Assembly (NCBI GenBank): GCA_023375675.1
Contig: JALQBC010000020.1
Span: 682,001 to 746,000, forward strand
Origin: Cytospora piceicola
Taxonomy: Eukaryota > Ascomycota > Sordariomycetes > Diaporthales > Cytosporaceae
Direction: 5' to 3'
DNA: 64,000 nt
Position 1 is the first letter of the stretch. Every line of letters starts with the position of its first letter. The notes under the pieces were generated by a model, which saw only the letters and a list, made by a program, of their open reading frames with translations, was not told where the DNA came from and did not search any database. Made by a program: the position numbers and the translations under genes. Of the stretch, positions 1-10,514 are shown in pieces.

Positions 1-1
1 C

Positions 2-1474
2 CTTCAACATCTACCCTGCGGGCACACCTACTGCAGTAACTGCCTACGAATCATGGTCAACCAATCCACCACCGACGAATCGAAGATGCCGCCCCGATGC
101 TGTACACAGCCCATACCCGGCTCCATAATCCGTCCCCTCCTGACCCGCGATGAGCAACAAACATTCCTCAAGTCCGTTCAGCAGTTTTCCACGCCCTGGG
201 AGACACGAATATTCTGTCCCAACCCCAACTGTCACGAATTTATCCCACCACGGAACCGCATCGACCCTAAACACCCCTTCGACATCGTCTGTCGTGAGTG
301 TAGGACAAGGGTTTGTGTCATGTGTAAAAGAGGTGCGCATCAGCTCGGCCAGGATTGTCCTAGTGACGGCGAGTTGGACCAAGTGTTGAAAATGGGTGAG
401 AAGTCCGGCTGGAGGAGGTGCTACAAGTGCAGGACGCTAGTGGAACTCACGCAAGGGTGTACGCACATGACTTGTCGGTGCAAGGCGCAGTTTTGCTACA
501 TCTGCGGGGCGGTCTGGGATCACTTGGTTGGATGTCCAAATTTCTGCAATGGGGAGGAAGAGCTCGAGAGACGGAGGATAGAAGAGGCCGCGCGAGAGGC
601 CGAATTGGAAGCGGAAAAGGCCGCCCAGGAAGCTGCTGCCGCCCAGGAAGAGGTGGAGCGCCAGGAGGCGGAGAAGAGGACGCAAGCCAGTGAGGAGTTC
701 TCGAATTTGGGGCACGAGCAAGAAGAGGAGATGCTGCGCTTCCGGGCGTTTGAGAAAAAGACCAAATGGGCTATGTGGAGGCGGCACGCAGAGCGCAAGC
801 TGGTACTCAACGAGAAATATTCCGACCTGATTGAGAAGATGAAGGAGCGACATGCCAAGACTGAGCAGCATCTGGAAGAGAGGCAAATCGCCGCCGAGAT
901 GGAACTACGAGCGTCGCTGGAACAGGCCGAGAAGAGCGTGCGGATCAGGGTGAAACATATGGAAGCGTACTGCAAGGCCCTCGGGAGGTCATCGATCAGC
1001 AGCGACAACAGCAACATGCCCCCTAGGGTCGTCACGGAGCAGCACCTGCGCGAATTGGGTCAACAGCACAACGCGCTCGAGGGGATGGCTAGGCTCCATC
1101 AGGCTCGGATCAATGTTCTGCGTGACCGCCAGGCGAAACGGATGGAGGAGCTGCTTGAACGGCAGGAGAAAGAGCTCGAGAAACTCGAGGAGAAGCGCGA
1201 CGAAGACATGGAGGATGTGGCCTCGGAATTTGCCAACGAGGAGGATGCGCTGACGAAGGTCTTCGAGGAGCGCAAGGCCAGGCTTGTGAGGCGCTGGGAG
1301 CTTTCCATCGAAATATTGAGGGTGCAGATGGAGAAGGAGAAGGGCGTGAAGTACACGGCAATGCCTAGCCCGACCTGGCGGTCTGAGAGCCCCATATCTA
1401 TCGAGGGGCTGGCCCAGGCGGAGGAGGCGTTGGCTGCGGAGCGAGAGGTGAAAGAGAAGGAATGCGGCGAATGA
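2..1474 (+). CDS. RBR-type (RING-IBR-RING2) E3 ubiquitin ligase, 5' end outside window
   Basis: The reading frame is open from base 2, so the ATG at 53 is internal. The first residues seen (LPCGHTYCSNCLR) are the second half of RING1. An IBR follows with CPNPNC, CREC and CVMCKRGAH. RING2 begins at CYKC (about nt 420), with the expected catalytic cysteine in QGCTHM (codon 458-460), followed by CRCKAQFCYICG. RBR ligases take ubiquitin from an E2 onto this cysteine before passing it to the substrate. The C-terminal 300 residues are a Glu/Lys/Arg-rich predicted coiled coil, a common layout in fungal RBR proteins of unknown substrate. 490 residues lie in the window, ending with TGA at 1472-1474. 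The family is certain; the substrate is unknown. Confidence 0.9.
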   Translation, partial: LQHLPCGHTYCSNCLRIMVNQSTTDESKMPPRCCTQPIPGSIIRPLLTRDEQQTFLKSVQQFSTPWETRIFCPNPNCHEFIPPRNRIDPKHPFDIVCRECRTRVCVMCKRGAHQLGQDCPSDGELDQVLKMGEKSGWRRCYKCRTLVELTQGCTHMTCRCKAQFCYICGAVWDHLVGCPNFCNGEEELERRRIEEAAREAELEAEKAAQEAAAAQEEVERQEAEKRTQASEEFSNLGHEQEEEMLRFRAFEKKTKWAMWRRHAERKLVLNEKYSDLIEKMKERHAKTEQHLEERQIAAEMELRASLEQAEKSVRIRVKHMEAYCKALGRSSISSDNSNMPPRVVTEQHLRELGQQHNALEGMARLHQARINVLRDRQAKRMEELLERQEKELEKLEEKRDEDMEDVASEFANEEDALTKVFEERKARLVRRWELSIEILRVQMEKEKGVKYTAMPSPTWRSESPISIEGLAQAEEALAAEREVKEKECGE

Positions 1475-3762
1475 AGGAACCATCGTCGAGAGGGCTGATA
1501 TACTACGACATACTACGACGACGCTGAGGCACGAAATCTTTTGCCGCGACGAGACTGACGAGAAATCTTACCCACGACACACGGCAGTCTGCGTACGACT
1601 CCGCGTTTGTGGCCAGATATACAGAGGACACTGCTCACACGCCTGTTCAAGCGCTGACCGGGCTATGGAGAAGAGTTCTGCTCTGTATCGAGTCAATCGT
1701 CTCTGACATCTTATCCTTGGACTTTCCCGAATTGTATTCCCCATTTCGGGCATACGGCGATACTGGGGATCATTGCCATTTGTTTTCAGCATTGCATTCT
1801 ATCCGTCTATTTATTTTCGGAGACTCGCGATATACCACTTCCTTTTCGGTATCGGTTGGATCACGGGTTGGTCTTATTTATCCGGGATGGTATCGGCGTT
1901 CGATTTGGGACTTCTCTCTACTTATACTCTATTATGAGGCTGATTTAATATGAAGGGAGACAGAGAGATGAGGAACTCGTAGCATCATTGGGGTCGGTGT
2001 AGGATGCATGAGTATCGAAGTGTGAAGGGGACAGGCACATCGTGCAAGATTGCACGATACTTATACCACTACAGAACCAATTTGAAGAACATTGCTCCTG
2101 AATTATGGATGTGTCTCTGATGTACTTCCTCGCTGGGAGCTACTTTGTCAGGACGCATGGCCGCCAACTTTCTTCATACCTACTCTACTCAGCTTGAAGT
2201 TGAAGAAATCACGAGACTGCCATGGGCGGTTCCAAATCATCTCATCCTGCCCCTCTTCCCTCAGCGCCTGGATGGTCCGCAAATATCTGTGTACAGGACG
2301 GCTCTTCATGGTGATATCACCGATATTACAGGGGGTCGCTTTCGGCCAGTCAAGGTCCAGTGCCATACTGAATGGGTCAGTAAGTCATCCATGAATCGTA
2401 ATATGGTAACACATGGTTTATATGATTGCTAGGATTTCCAATGTCTCGGACTATACATTCAGTCGTCAATGGGCAGTTACAGGCTGCATGTGCTGTTTCG
2501 GCCGGCCTGTTCAATGTTGGTGAGGCGAGGCGAGGCATCTGAACTTGCAGAAGCGGCTTTACAGAGGCGGCTTCAACATTCGACTTGAGGACTAGCCACT
2601 TACATGCCGTGAGGCCTTGTTCAAGTCGAGGTGAAATCTTACTGGAAACATGGGGAAATGACATCATGTCACATCATGGGGTCTATATGCTTGCAAAAAG
2701 CCGAGTTGTCAATAGGTCCAGATTGGTAAAGAATCATATGATCTTTGCTCGTCTCTGCCCTCTGTGGATCTTCGTAAAGTCACATGTTCCCTACCATTCC
2801 GTAGCCATGCAAGGGGTGATCACTTTCCGAAACGGCATGTTCACCCAACTACTTCTGGCTATGCTGGCTATCCCTTATGAAGGAGGGTATGTCAAGGATA
2901 TGTCTTGCAGAATTTCATCCTCAGCGGACGGTGGAAATCACCACCCCGTCAGCAAAGATTCAAACCTTCGGCGAACGATGGACGTTATAAATTGCACCTT
3001 GACTACGCTTGATACATGTCTCTACCGAACCCCGTGATCATTTTCGGTTAGTCATATATCGAGACCCGAGTTTTGTTTGCACCACGTTGTCCTCGGGTAG
3101 GTCTCGTTGAAGTTTTGTCGTGCCTATACGAACTGGCATGAAGACCGGACGTGCGGGATGAATTCCAAAAAGAGCTGAAAAAGGTCGAAGATGAATGCCC
3201 GGGCCAACAAGTGGATGTTTTTTGTAGGGACGGTGATGGTATTGTCAATGGGAATTTTTGAGGGTCAGTAAAGTTTTGCAGTCAACAGTTTATACCTCGT
3301 GGGCCCGATGAATGATCTTGACGGCAACCTCACCCTTCGGTTTTCATCCATGCCTTCGCCTGGTGATATTAATTTGATATTGTATGGGCTTCCTAGCGCA
3401 GAGGCACTGTATAAAATAGCCGAGCTGTATGAAATTTTGAATCATAGTTGACTTGAGGCAGGTACGGACACTGTTTTCTGGATAAGACGTACAATGTAGC
3501 AACTGCTCCAAACCAGCAAATATTCACAGCCTCGGGCAGCTTGTTGAGATGCTACCCCCGAGACCTGACGAGTGGCTTTCCGAATGTTGGTGACGGACTG
3601 CATTATCCCGTATAAACCCATAATCAATGATGAATGACCTTGATATGCCACTCTGTTGCGCCAAGTCTAATGATGCATGCCTTCCAACCCAGTTTCTATA
3701 TCCATCAATGCAAAACGAGTGATAATCCAACATAACCAAAGCTAGCGACCATGACTACTCCT
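1475..3762. other. Intergenic stretch, no supported gene
   Basis: Only short ORFs are present, with no recognisable domain, no conserved splice structure and no tRNA-like box pair. It presumably holds the 3' ends of the RBR ligase and lipoyl synthase transcripts. Nothing else is supported. Confidence 0.6.
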
Positions 3763-5172
3763 CTACAGGGAGCTAGACTTGTTCTGGTCCATTGCCACAG
3801 CGGCGTCAAGACCCCTGGCAGCCAAAGCGGCCTTCTCTCCCGCCCTCTTCTTGAGAACATTCTCAATGAAGGCCTCGCCGGCTTTGTAGGATGAGCGCAC
3901 AAGAGGCCCGCTGGCACAATAGAGGAAGCCCATGTCCAATGCACGCTGGCCCCAGAGTGCAAACTCGTCAGGGGTGACGTACTTGTCAACCTTGATATGG
4001 CGTTTGGTAGGTCGCATGTACTGGCCAAAGGTGATAACGTCGACTTCCGCTTTCCTTAGTTCTGCACGAATATAGTTAGCACCCATGCCGGCAATGTAGA
4101 CCCCAAAGATGTCTCCCAACTTACCTCTCATGGCGTCAAGAAGCTCTTCCTCCGTCTCGCCCAGTCCGAGCATGATACTCGTCTTAGTAATGATATCGTC
4201 ACCCTTCAACCTCTTGACCTCGGCCAGTACCTTCAGACTCTGGCGGAAAGTAGCCCTCCTATCCCGTACATACGGCGTCAGGCCCTCGACCGTCTCGACA
4301 TTATGCGCATAGACGTCCAGTCCACTGTCGGCCACAACCTTGACCATTTCCAGATCCCCCTGGAAATCACCCGCCAAAGCCTCAACCAACAGTGTCGGCT
4401 TCTTAGCCTTGATCCGCCTGATAGTCTCAGCAAAGTGATGCGCACCACCGTCGGCAAGATCATCACGGTCGACACTTGTCAGGACGACATATCCCAGCCC
4501 CCAGCGGGCCAGCGCCTCGGCCGTGTTCTCGGGCTCGTGCGGGTCGAGCGGGCCGGGGGCCCTGTTCGTCTTGACGCTGCAGAACCGGCAGCCGCGCGTG
4601 CAGGTGTCGCCCATCAGCATGATGGTCGCCGTGGCGGCGTTCTTGTTGTCGCCGCCCCAGCACTCCCCGATGTTGGGGCACCGGGCCTCCTCGCAGACGG
4701 TGTGCAGGCCCAGCCCCCGCAGGTCCGCCTTGATCTTGCCGAAGTTGGCGTTGGCGCCCGGCGACGGGATCGGCGTCTTGAGCCACTCGGGCAGCCGCGT
4801 GATGGTCTTCTTGCGGCCCGCGGGGCCGACCTGCACCGTGCGCAGCTCGTAGGCGTCGCCGGCCGCGAGCGCGGGCTCGTCGCCGGCGGGCTTGCCGCCC
4901 ACGAAGTCGTCGAAGGAGGCGACGGTGGTGTTCTTGAAGTAGGTCGGGCGGACGCGCGTGCCCGACGGCGTGGAGGAGACGGTGCCCTGGGGCGCGGCGG
5001 CGGCGGCTGCAGCTACTGCTGCGGCGGCCGTGGTTGCTGTGGCTGCTGTGGGTTGTTGTGCGAGGGGTTCGGATTGGGTGGCGTAGGACCTGCTGCTGAC
5101 AGCAATTGCGCGCGCCAGGGACCGCCTGATGGGCGTCTGGACGCGTCGAAGTGTTGGTATTGCTGATGCCAT
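3763..5172 (-). CDS. Lipoyl synthase, mitochondrial (radical SAM)
   Basis: Inserts two sulfurs into protein-bound octanoyl groups to make lipoate for pyruvate and 2-oxoglutarate dehydrogenases and the glycine cleavage system, in the mitochondrion. Seen: an Arg/Ser-rich N-terminus typical of a mitochondrial presequence, an Ala/Thr-rich linker, the auxiliary cluster motif [13 protein letters not shown], the radical SAM motif CTRGCRFC (CX3CX2C), and the C-terminal RSSYKAGE with the conserved serine that ligates the auxiliary cluster. The frame is open throughout, but 4062-4124 is a 63-nt intron (GTAAGT, branch GCTAACT, GCAG). It interrupts the conserved [12 protein letters not shown] segment with 21 foreign residues. 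Exons are 5172-4125 and 4061-3763, giving 448 aa after splicing against 469 if retained. The start is the first ATG, directly before the presequence. Confidence 0.96.
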   Translation of the reverse strand: MASAIPTLRRVQTPIRRSLARAIAVSSRSYATQSEPLAQQPTAATATTAAAAVAAAAAAAPQGTVSSTPSGTRVRPTYFKNTTVASFDDFVGGKPAGDEPALAAGDAYELRTVQVGPAGRKKTITRLPEWLKTPIPSPGANANFGKIKADLRGLGLHTVCEEARCPNIGECWGGDNKNAATATIMLMGDTCTRGCRFCSVKTNRAPGPLDPHEPENTAEALARWGLGYVVLTSVDRDDLADGGAHHFAETIRRIKAKKPTLLVEALAGDFQGDLEMVKVVADSGLDVYAHNVETVEGLTPYVRDRRATFRQSLKVLAEVKRLKGDDIITKTSIMLGLGETEEELLDAMRGKLGDIFGVYIAGMGANYIRAELRKAEVDVITFGQYMRPTKRHIKVDKYVTPDEFALWGQRALDMGFLYCASGPLVRSSYKAGEAFIENVLKKRAGEKAALAARGLDAAVAMDQNKSSSL

Positions 5173-6258
5173 GGTGTCAGATGTGAGTGAAGCCCCTTGG
5201 AAGCCCCTTGAAAGCCCCTTGAATTGACTGCGCCGACAGGTTCAGTTGGCTTCAATAGGATGTGATATTAGTTGGGAAGGACGGTCGTCGGGGGAAAGGG
5301 ACCCTCCCACTTGTGGTATTTCGCCACCGGATCGGCCCTGCGAAATCTTATCGTCAGTAACAAAACGGTATCACGTAATCTGAAACGCCGATGGTACCCG
5401 CAATTCGTCTGGGCCGGGAGCCGGCGTGTCGGGTGGTTCCCAACCCTTCACTCCCGAGTCCCGACGCGGTGGTAACCAATCCTGACGGTGCAGTTTCAAA
5501 CACAAACAACGACGCTGCTTTAGTGTGGATCGAAGCGGGCTTAGTTGCGTTTTTGATATCAAGGGGTCATGATTGTCTTAGGCATCGACTTGGTTCAAGG
5601 AGATGATGATTCAATGTTGTGTATTCCTATAGTCTTATCGAGCAGAGCTACCCGAAGCCTCACATGAGGGTTTAACCCTGAGTGACTGGGGTGGGGGGGT
5701 GGATGCTTCCACTACTGGGTTATGTGTGGCTGTTGACGTACGAAGAAAAGGCCTCTAGATATATACTTCAGTCTCTAGATATTCAGTTAGTTGGTTAGTT
5801 CATATCGCATGTTCAAATACTGATTATTTCGTTCATACAAGTTCATCGGGACGCAGGCAAACGTACCGGCGGACGTGAGTATCAGATGGGCGAATCATCC
5901 ACCACTCACACTCAAACGCCGAACCTCGGTAAGACGTCAGGCTCGGTCATGTGTTTGTTATGTATCTACGACTTATTGATTTGATGAGACATGGCACTGC
6001 GCTCGCTTTGCTTCAACCACTTGGCCTCTTCAATGCTTTAGAGATTTTAGTCTCCTCTTGATCAGTGAACCTCGAGCCCAAGCCGACGCGTACGCTGTCT
6101 TAATAACTCTGGTTTGGAACGGCCCACCGACATTCTGTGAGCTCAGCGCAGGTCCGGCATGTGAAAGACCAAACGACGTCAGGCTTGACCACGACATCTT
6201 CTTTTCTGTCCCTCCAAGTTGATTTCCCTACGAATTGATTCCCACAGTCCTGGCCAAG
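5173..6258. promoter_or_regulatory. Divergent intergenic region between lipoyl synthase and thioesterase
   Basis: This 1.1-kb stretch lies between two divergently transcribed genes and must contain both promoters. There is a TGAAGCCCCTTGG-like direct repeat just upstream of the lipoyl synthase ATG (AAGCCCCTTG three times, about 5191-5221). No coding sequence is supported. Confidence 0.5.
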
Positions 6259-7542
6259 ATGCCTACAGAAGAAGGAGGCACCAACCGGCCTACACTCGTT
6301 AAGCCCGCTCCTAATGATCCGACCAAAGCGCCAATCGAGAACGTCTTGGACGTGTTAGAGTTGGGTGTTTTCGGGCCAGTGAGTGAAAAGCACCACACCT
6401 CCCTCCACGCCCCAACAGCCACACTGAAGTCTTGACTCAGGACATCTTCACCAACGCCCGCCCCATATGGCACCCCCCAGGCGCCCGTGGCGTCTTCGGC
6501 GGCACCATGATCGCCATGTGCCTGGCCGCCGGCCACAAGACGGTCCCCGACCACTTCGCCATCCACAGCTGCCACTGCTACTTCATCCTGGCGGGCTCGG
6601 CCGAGATCCCCGTGCTCTTCCACGTCGAGAAGGTGCGCGACGGCAAGAGCTTCGCCACGCGGACGGTGCAGGCCCGCCAGAGGGGCCGGTGCATCTTCAC
6701 CACCACCATGTCCTTCGTGAAGGAGAGCCAGCCCGGGCCCGGCCTGGTCTCGCCGAACCACGAGTTTACGGATAATGTTGTGAGGCATGCGGTGCCGATG
6801 CCTACAGATCCTGCGACGGGTGAGCCGATGACGCCACCGCCGGATGACTATGATGATGAGCCGGGCCCGGTGAACAGGGCGGGCCCGTTTCAGAATTATC
6901 GTACTGAGGTGGTCAACCACAATGACGGGCAGCCTCATACCAAGAAGCTGCGGCAGTGGTTCCGCGCACGGGGGAAGATCTCCGACGCAGGCGGCCACCA
7001 GGCGCACCTGAACGCACTGGCGTACGCCTCGGACTCTTACTTCATCGGCACCGTATCGCGGATCCACAGGCTGTGGCGGTTTCCCTTCCCTCCGAAGGAG
7101 TTCGAGAAGTTACCCAAGGAGATACAGCACCATGTGCGTCGGCTGAATGATTTCGAGGGGTACAACCCGGCCGGGGAGCATACAGACTTTGAAGAGTTTG
7201 CCGAGTTCTGGAAGGACAGGCCGGAAATCGGCATGATGGTCAGTCTGGACCATTCGATATACTTCCACGAGCCGCGGAAGGTGAAGGCGGACGAGTGGAT
7301 ACTGAGTGAGATGGAGAGTCCTTGGGCTGGTGATGGGAGGGGTGTGGTCACGCAGAGACTATTTGCGGCAGACGGGACGCTCTTGGCTACTTGCTTTCAG
7401 GAGGTAAGATACTGCGTTTATTTTCTCCTTGTGCATCTGTTTTTTAGTGGTCGTCACTAATCATGCCATGTAGGGTGTGGTAAGGCTCAAGGAGCCCGAA
7501 GTTGCCAAGGAGGATGGTATTGCCACAAAGCCAAAGCTATAG
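6259..7542 (+). CDS. Acyl-CoA thioesterase II (TesB/Tes1 family)
   Basis: Hydrolyses acyl-CoA to free acid and CoA; the fungal members act mostly in peroxisomes beside beta-oxidation. Exons: 6259-6378, 6441-7403, 7474-7542 (introns GTGAGT...CTCAG and GTAAGA...TGTAG), 383 aa. The double hot-dog layout is visible: N-terminal GVFGGTMIAMCLAAG and HSCHCYFILAGS in the first half; SLDHSIYFHEP, ESPWAGDGRG and TCFQEGVVR in the second, which supply the family's catalytic Asp, Ser/Thr and Gln. The last motif is split by intron 2 (QE|GVVR). The protein ends Lys-Pro-Lys-Leu, so its last three residues are PKL, a weak match to a PTS1 peroxisomal signal. The ATG at 6259 is the first methionine in the open frame. 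Confidence 0.93.
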
Positions 7543-7732
7543 ATCGAGCTGAGAACTGCACGAGGGAGGGGTTTCTAGAAAAGATGATACCGTTACTGCG
7601 ATAGAGCGGGCACCTAAGCTCTGGTAGATATAGAGCGAATTGTTTGAGATATGCCTTGTACTGACTTGTTAGGAGGTGGGAATGGCCAAACGGCCTTGAG
7701 ATTGATCATACTAAACATTAATGACCCCTAGA

Positions 7733-9589
7733 TTACGGATCGGAAACATTGAATTTCCGGCTGTCCCACCCAAGGCCATCCTTTCCAAATAAACGAGACT
7801 GGGATCCTACCCAAAGCAGCAATGCAAACATCACCAGCGCCCAAAGTCTGCCCAAGGGGGTGTTGCTCTTCACCTTATCCAAGGGACCCGCCCTTCCATC
7901 CTGCGGCACACCTTTATCCTGCACCACCGGCTCCTTCCTAGCCCACGGGGCCTCAATACCGGCGTCCTTCAATATCTCCTCGGTCGTGATTTTCGCACCG
8001 GCCAAGACAATCGGGACTCCAGTGCCAGGGTACGTGCTCGCACCAACGAAGTATGCGTTCTTCAGCCCCTTGGCCCGGACACTCGGCCTAAAGCAAAGCA
8101 CATTCAAGAAATTGTGGCTGAGTCCCAGTATGGCACCCTTGTCTAGATTGAACTTCTCTTCCCACGTATACGGCGTGTTGTACATCTCGTCGACGATATA
8201 CTTATCCAAGGGCTCACACCCAGTCCGCGCGCTGATGGTCCGCAGTACAGCCTCCCGGGCCTTGGCGATCAGGGCGGGCCAGTCTTGCTCCTCGGCTGTC
8301 ACCTCGTCCTCATTGCCCTTGGAACGCAGGAGGTGGCCCACAGGCACCAAGACGATCACGGCGTCGCACCCCTCCGGCGCGGCGCTGGGGTCAATCCGGC
8401 TCGGCACGTTGACGTAGAAGCTCGGGTCGTTGGGTAGCGTCTGCCGCTTGAAGATGGAGTCGAAGGACTCCTTGTACTCGTCGGCCAGGAAGATGTTGTG
8501 GACACCCAGCTCGGGTATCTTTTTGGACAGGCTCCAGTAGAAGGAGACGGAGGAGCAGGAGGCGTCCCTCTTTCGGAGGGACTTCGCGTATCCAGCGACA
8601 GCCTTCGCGGAGGCAGCTTGCGCGGTACTCTGGTCCTGAGTCGCCTCGGGGAAGAGATGGCTGTAGGCATATACCAAATCCGCATTGACGACGACGACGT
8701 CCGCCTTCAACGTCTCACCACTTTCCAGCTCCACGCCGGCCGCAGTCGTCCCATCAGGAGTCGTCAATACCCGCCTTACCGGCGCCGAAAGCCGATACGT
8801 CACACCAAAGCGCACACTCACATCGACCAGTCTCGCCAGGACAGTCTGGAACCCGCCACGAGGATACCAAATACCCTCGGCCGCCTCGGTGTATTGCAGC
8901 AACGAGTACGTACTCGGCGCCTCAAAGGGGCTCATACCCATGTACATAGTCGCAAAGGTAAACACCCTCCTCAACCTCTCCGTCTTGAAATACCTACTCG
9001 CCCTGCTCCATATGCTCTCAAACGGGTGCAGCTTCAGCGCCATCCTCGCGAAGAACGGCGTCATCACGGTCAGGATACTGTCGTTGTTCTTGTGCAGCAC
9101 GTGCTCCACGCTCAGCTCGTAGTGCTGGTGCGACTCGGCCATCCACGCGAGGTACCGCTCGAACCCCTCCTTGCCCTCGTAGTGCTCGATCTGCTGCTTC
9201 ATCGAGGCCAGGTCCGTGGTCGGCTTGAAGACCACGCCATCGTGGAAGAAGATCTGGTAGTTGACCGGGCAGCGCAGGAGGTCGATGCCCTCGGCCTCCA
9301 GGCTGGTGTCTAGGTCATGGAATGCCTCCCGGAAGAGGTTGGGGAGGAGAAGGAGGGACGGGCCCTGGTCGAAGCGGTATTGTTGGCGCTGGCCGGGGGG
9401 TTTGCCGCCCTCAGCTGTTGGCTGGGACGGGGACGAGTAGAGGAGACTGCATCGTCCACCTGTAAAGTCGTTCTTCTCTACTACGGTCACTTGGTACCCA
9501 GCTTTGGCAAGCCGGGCAGCTGTGGCGATGCCGCCAGCTCCGGCGCCGACAACGATGGCCGTTCTTGGGGATGACTGCTTGGGTGCCAT
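7733..9589 (-). CDS. carB: Phytoene desaturase (al-1 / carB type)
   Basis: Introduces successive double bases into phytoene to give coloured carotenes (neurosporene, lycopene, 3,4-didehydrolycopene) in membranes. Single exon, 618 aa, close to the 595 aa of Neurospora AL-1. Residues about 10-47 form the FAD-binding Rossmann motif (VVGAGAGGIATAARLAKAG, then an acidic VVEKNDFTGGRC). The C-terminal bacterial-type desaturase signature GASTYPGTGVPIVLAGAK is present, followed by a hydrophobic segment (about residues 588-602) that may anchor the protein. It is divergent from the lycopene cyclase/phytoene synthase gene 925 bp away, which makes the preceding and following steps. Light control is usual for this pair in related fungi but is not shown here. 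Confidence 0.96.
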   Translation of the reverse strand: MAPKQSSPRTAIVVGAGAGGIATAARLAKAGYQVTVVEKNDFTGGRCSLLYSSPSQPTAEGGKPPGQRQQYRFDQGPSLLLLPNLFREAFHDLDTSLEAEGIDLLRCPVNYQIFFHDGVVFKPTTDLASMKQQIEHYEGKEGFERYLAWMAESHQHYELSVEHVLHKNNDSILTVMTPFFARMALKLHPFESIWSRASRYFKTERLRRVFTFATMYMGMSPFEAPSTYSLLQYTEAAEGIWYPRGGFQTVLARLVDVSVRFGVTYRLSAPVRRVLTTPDGTTAAGVELESGETLKADVVVVNADLVYAYSHLFPEATQDQSTAQAASAKAVAGYAKSLRKRDASCSSVSFYWSLSKKIPELGVHNIFLADEYKESFDSIFKRQTLPNDPSFYVNVPSRIDPSAAPEGCDAVIVLVPVGHLLRSKGNEDEVTAEEQDWPALIAKAREAVLRTISARTGCEPLDKYIVDEMYNTPYTWEEKFNLDKGAILGLSHNFLNVLCFRPSVRAKGLKNAYFVGASTYPGTGVPIVLAGAKITTEEILKDAGIEAPWARKEPVVQDKGVPQDGRAGPLDKVKSNTPLGRLWALVMFALLLWVGSQSRLFGKDGLGWDSRKFNVSDP

Positions 9590-10514
9590 TCTGGAACGCT
9601 CCGGGGATCCTGAGGAACCAGAGGATTGTTGTATGACTGCTTCGCCCGTGATAGTTTCCGCCTGGAGGGTGTTCGAGGAAACTCTCGCTCTTATCTGGTA
9701 TGCCGGCTTGTAACCGGACTAGCGGATCTCTTCCCTGCAGCCACAGAGCATTGGCACCTGCTGGTTGCGCTGGCCCTTGCAGCTAATGTCACTCAACGAT
9801 CTCTAGATTCCTTGATATCTCATGAAGATCGGTGTTGTGTAACAAGTCGAATGCACAATGACAGGGGGGGTGGTGGTGGTGGGCTCCACTCCAACAACCT
9901 GAAGAAGCGCAGGTCGGAGTTGCCGGCTTACACAACGCGTCAACGATATCTTGTACATAGGTGGGATACGGACTTGTATCGCTGCTTCATTGTAGTCTAG
10001 GCCAAGGATAAACGCTCGGAACGCGTCTCACACACCTCGGAATGCAACACCCATCAGCGCGCTCGTCCGTTCATGACATCACCATTACAGGAAAAGGCAA
10101 CGCCGGAAATGAAGTGGTCTTCCCCCGCCCAAATAGATTCCATTGTTCATAGCTCGGACTGCTCGGCCGGATTTGTGCTGTACTACCTGCAAGGAGAAGG
10201 ACGCACGTCAACGCGTTGATGTTATATCCGGGACAAATGAGCCCTGGAGGATTGATTGCAGGACGTGATATCTGCCTTGACCTCGTCTTATGTCCTTTGT
10301 TGTTGTTTTTTCTGTTCAGGTACTCATTATAGATTGCGAGCAGTCACTCTTTTACCGAATTCACCTTGACGCCTTCAGCCCCACCGATAGCTCGCCCGAG
10401 TAAATAAACTGCAAGTAGATACCATCACAAACAAAGTGGCCGAATAGACTTGTTCTTTTGACTCCGAGTTGCCCGACAATGAGTTCATGACAGCTTGACC
10501 ACATATCAACTATC
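9590..10514. promoter_or_regulatory. Shared divergent promoter region of the carotenoid genes
   Basis: 925 bp separate the two start codons. GATC-containing sites of the kind bound by GATA-type White Collar factors occur (for example CGATCTC near 9797 and AGATCGG near 9828), but such short motifs are expected by chance. No coding sequence is supported. The divergent arrangement suggests shared control by inference. Confidence 0.5.

Noticed and set aside
44..382. Minus-strand ORF of 112 codons opposite the RBR gene start
   Set aside because: It lies on the opposite strand of clear IBR/RING2-coding sequence and has no own homology.
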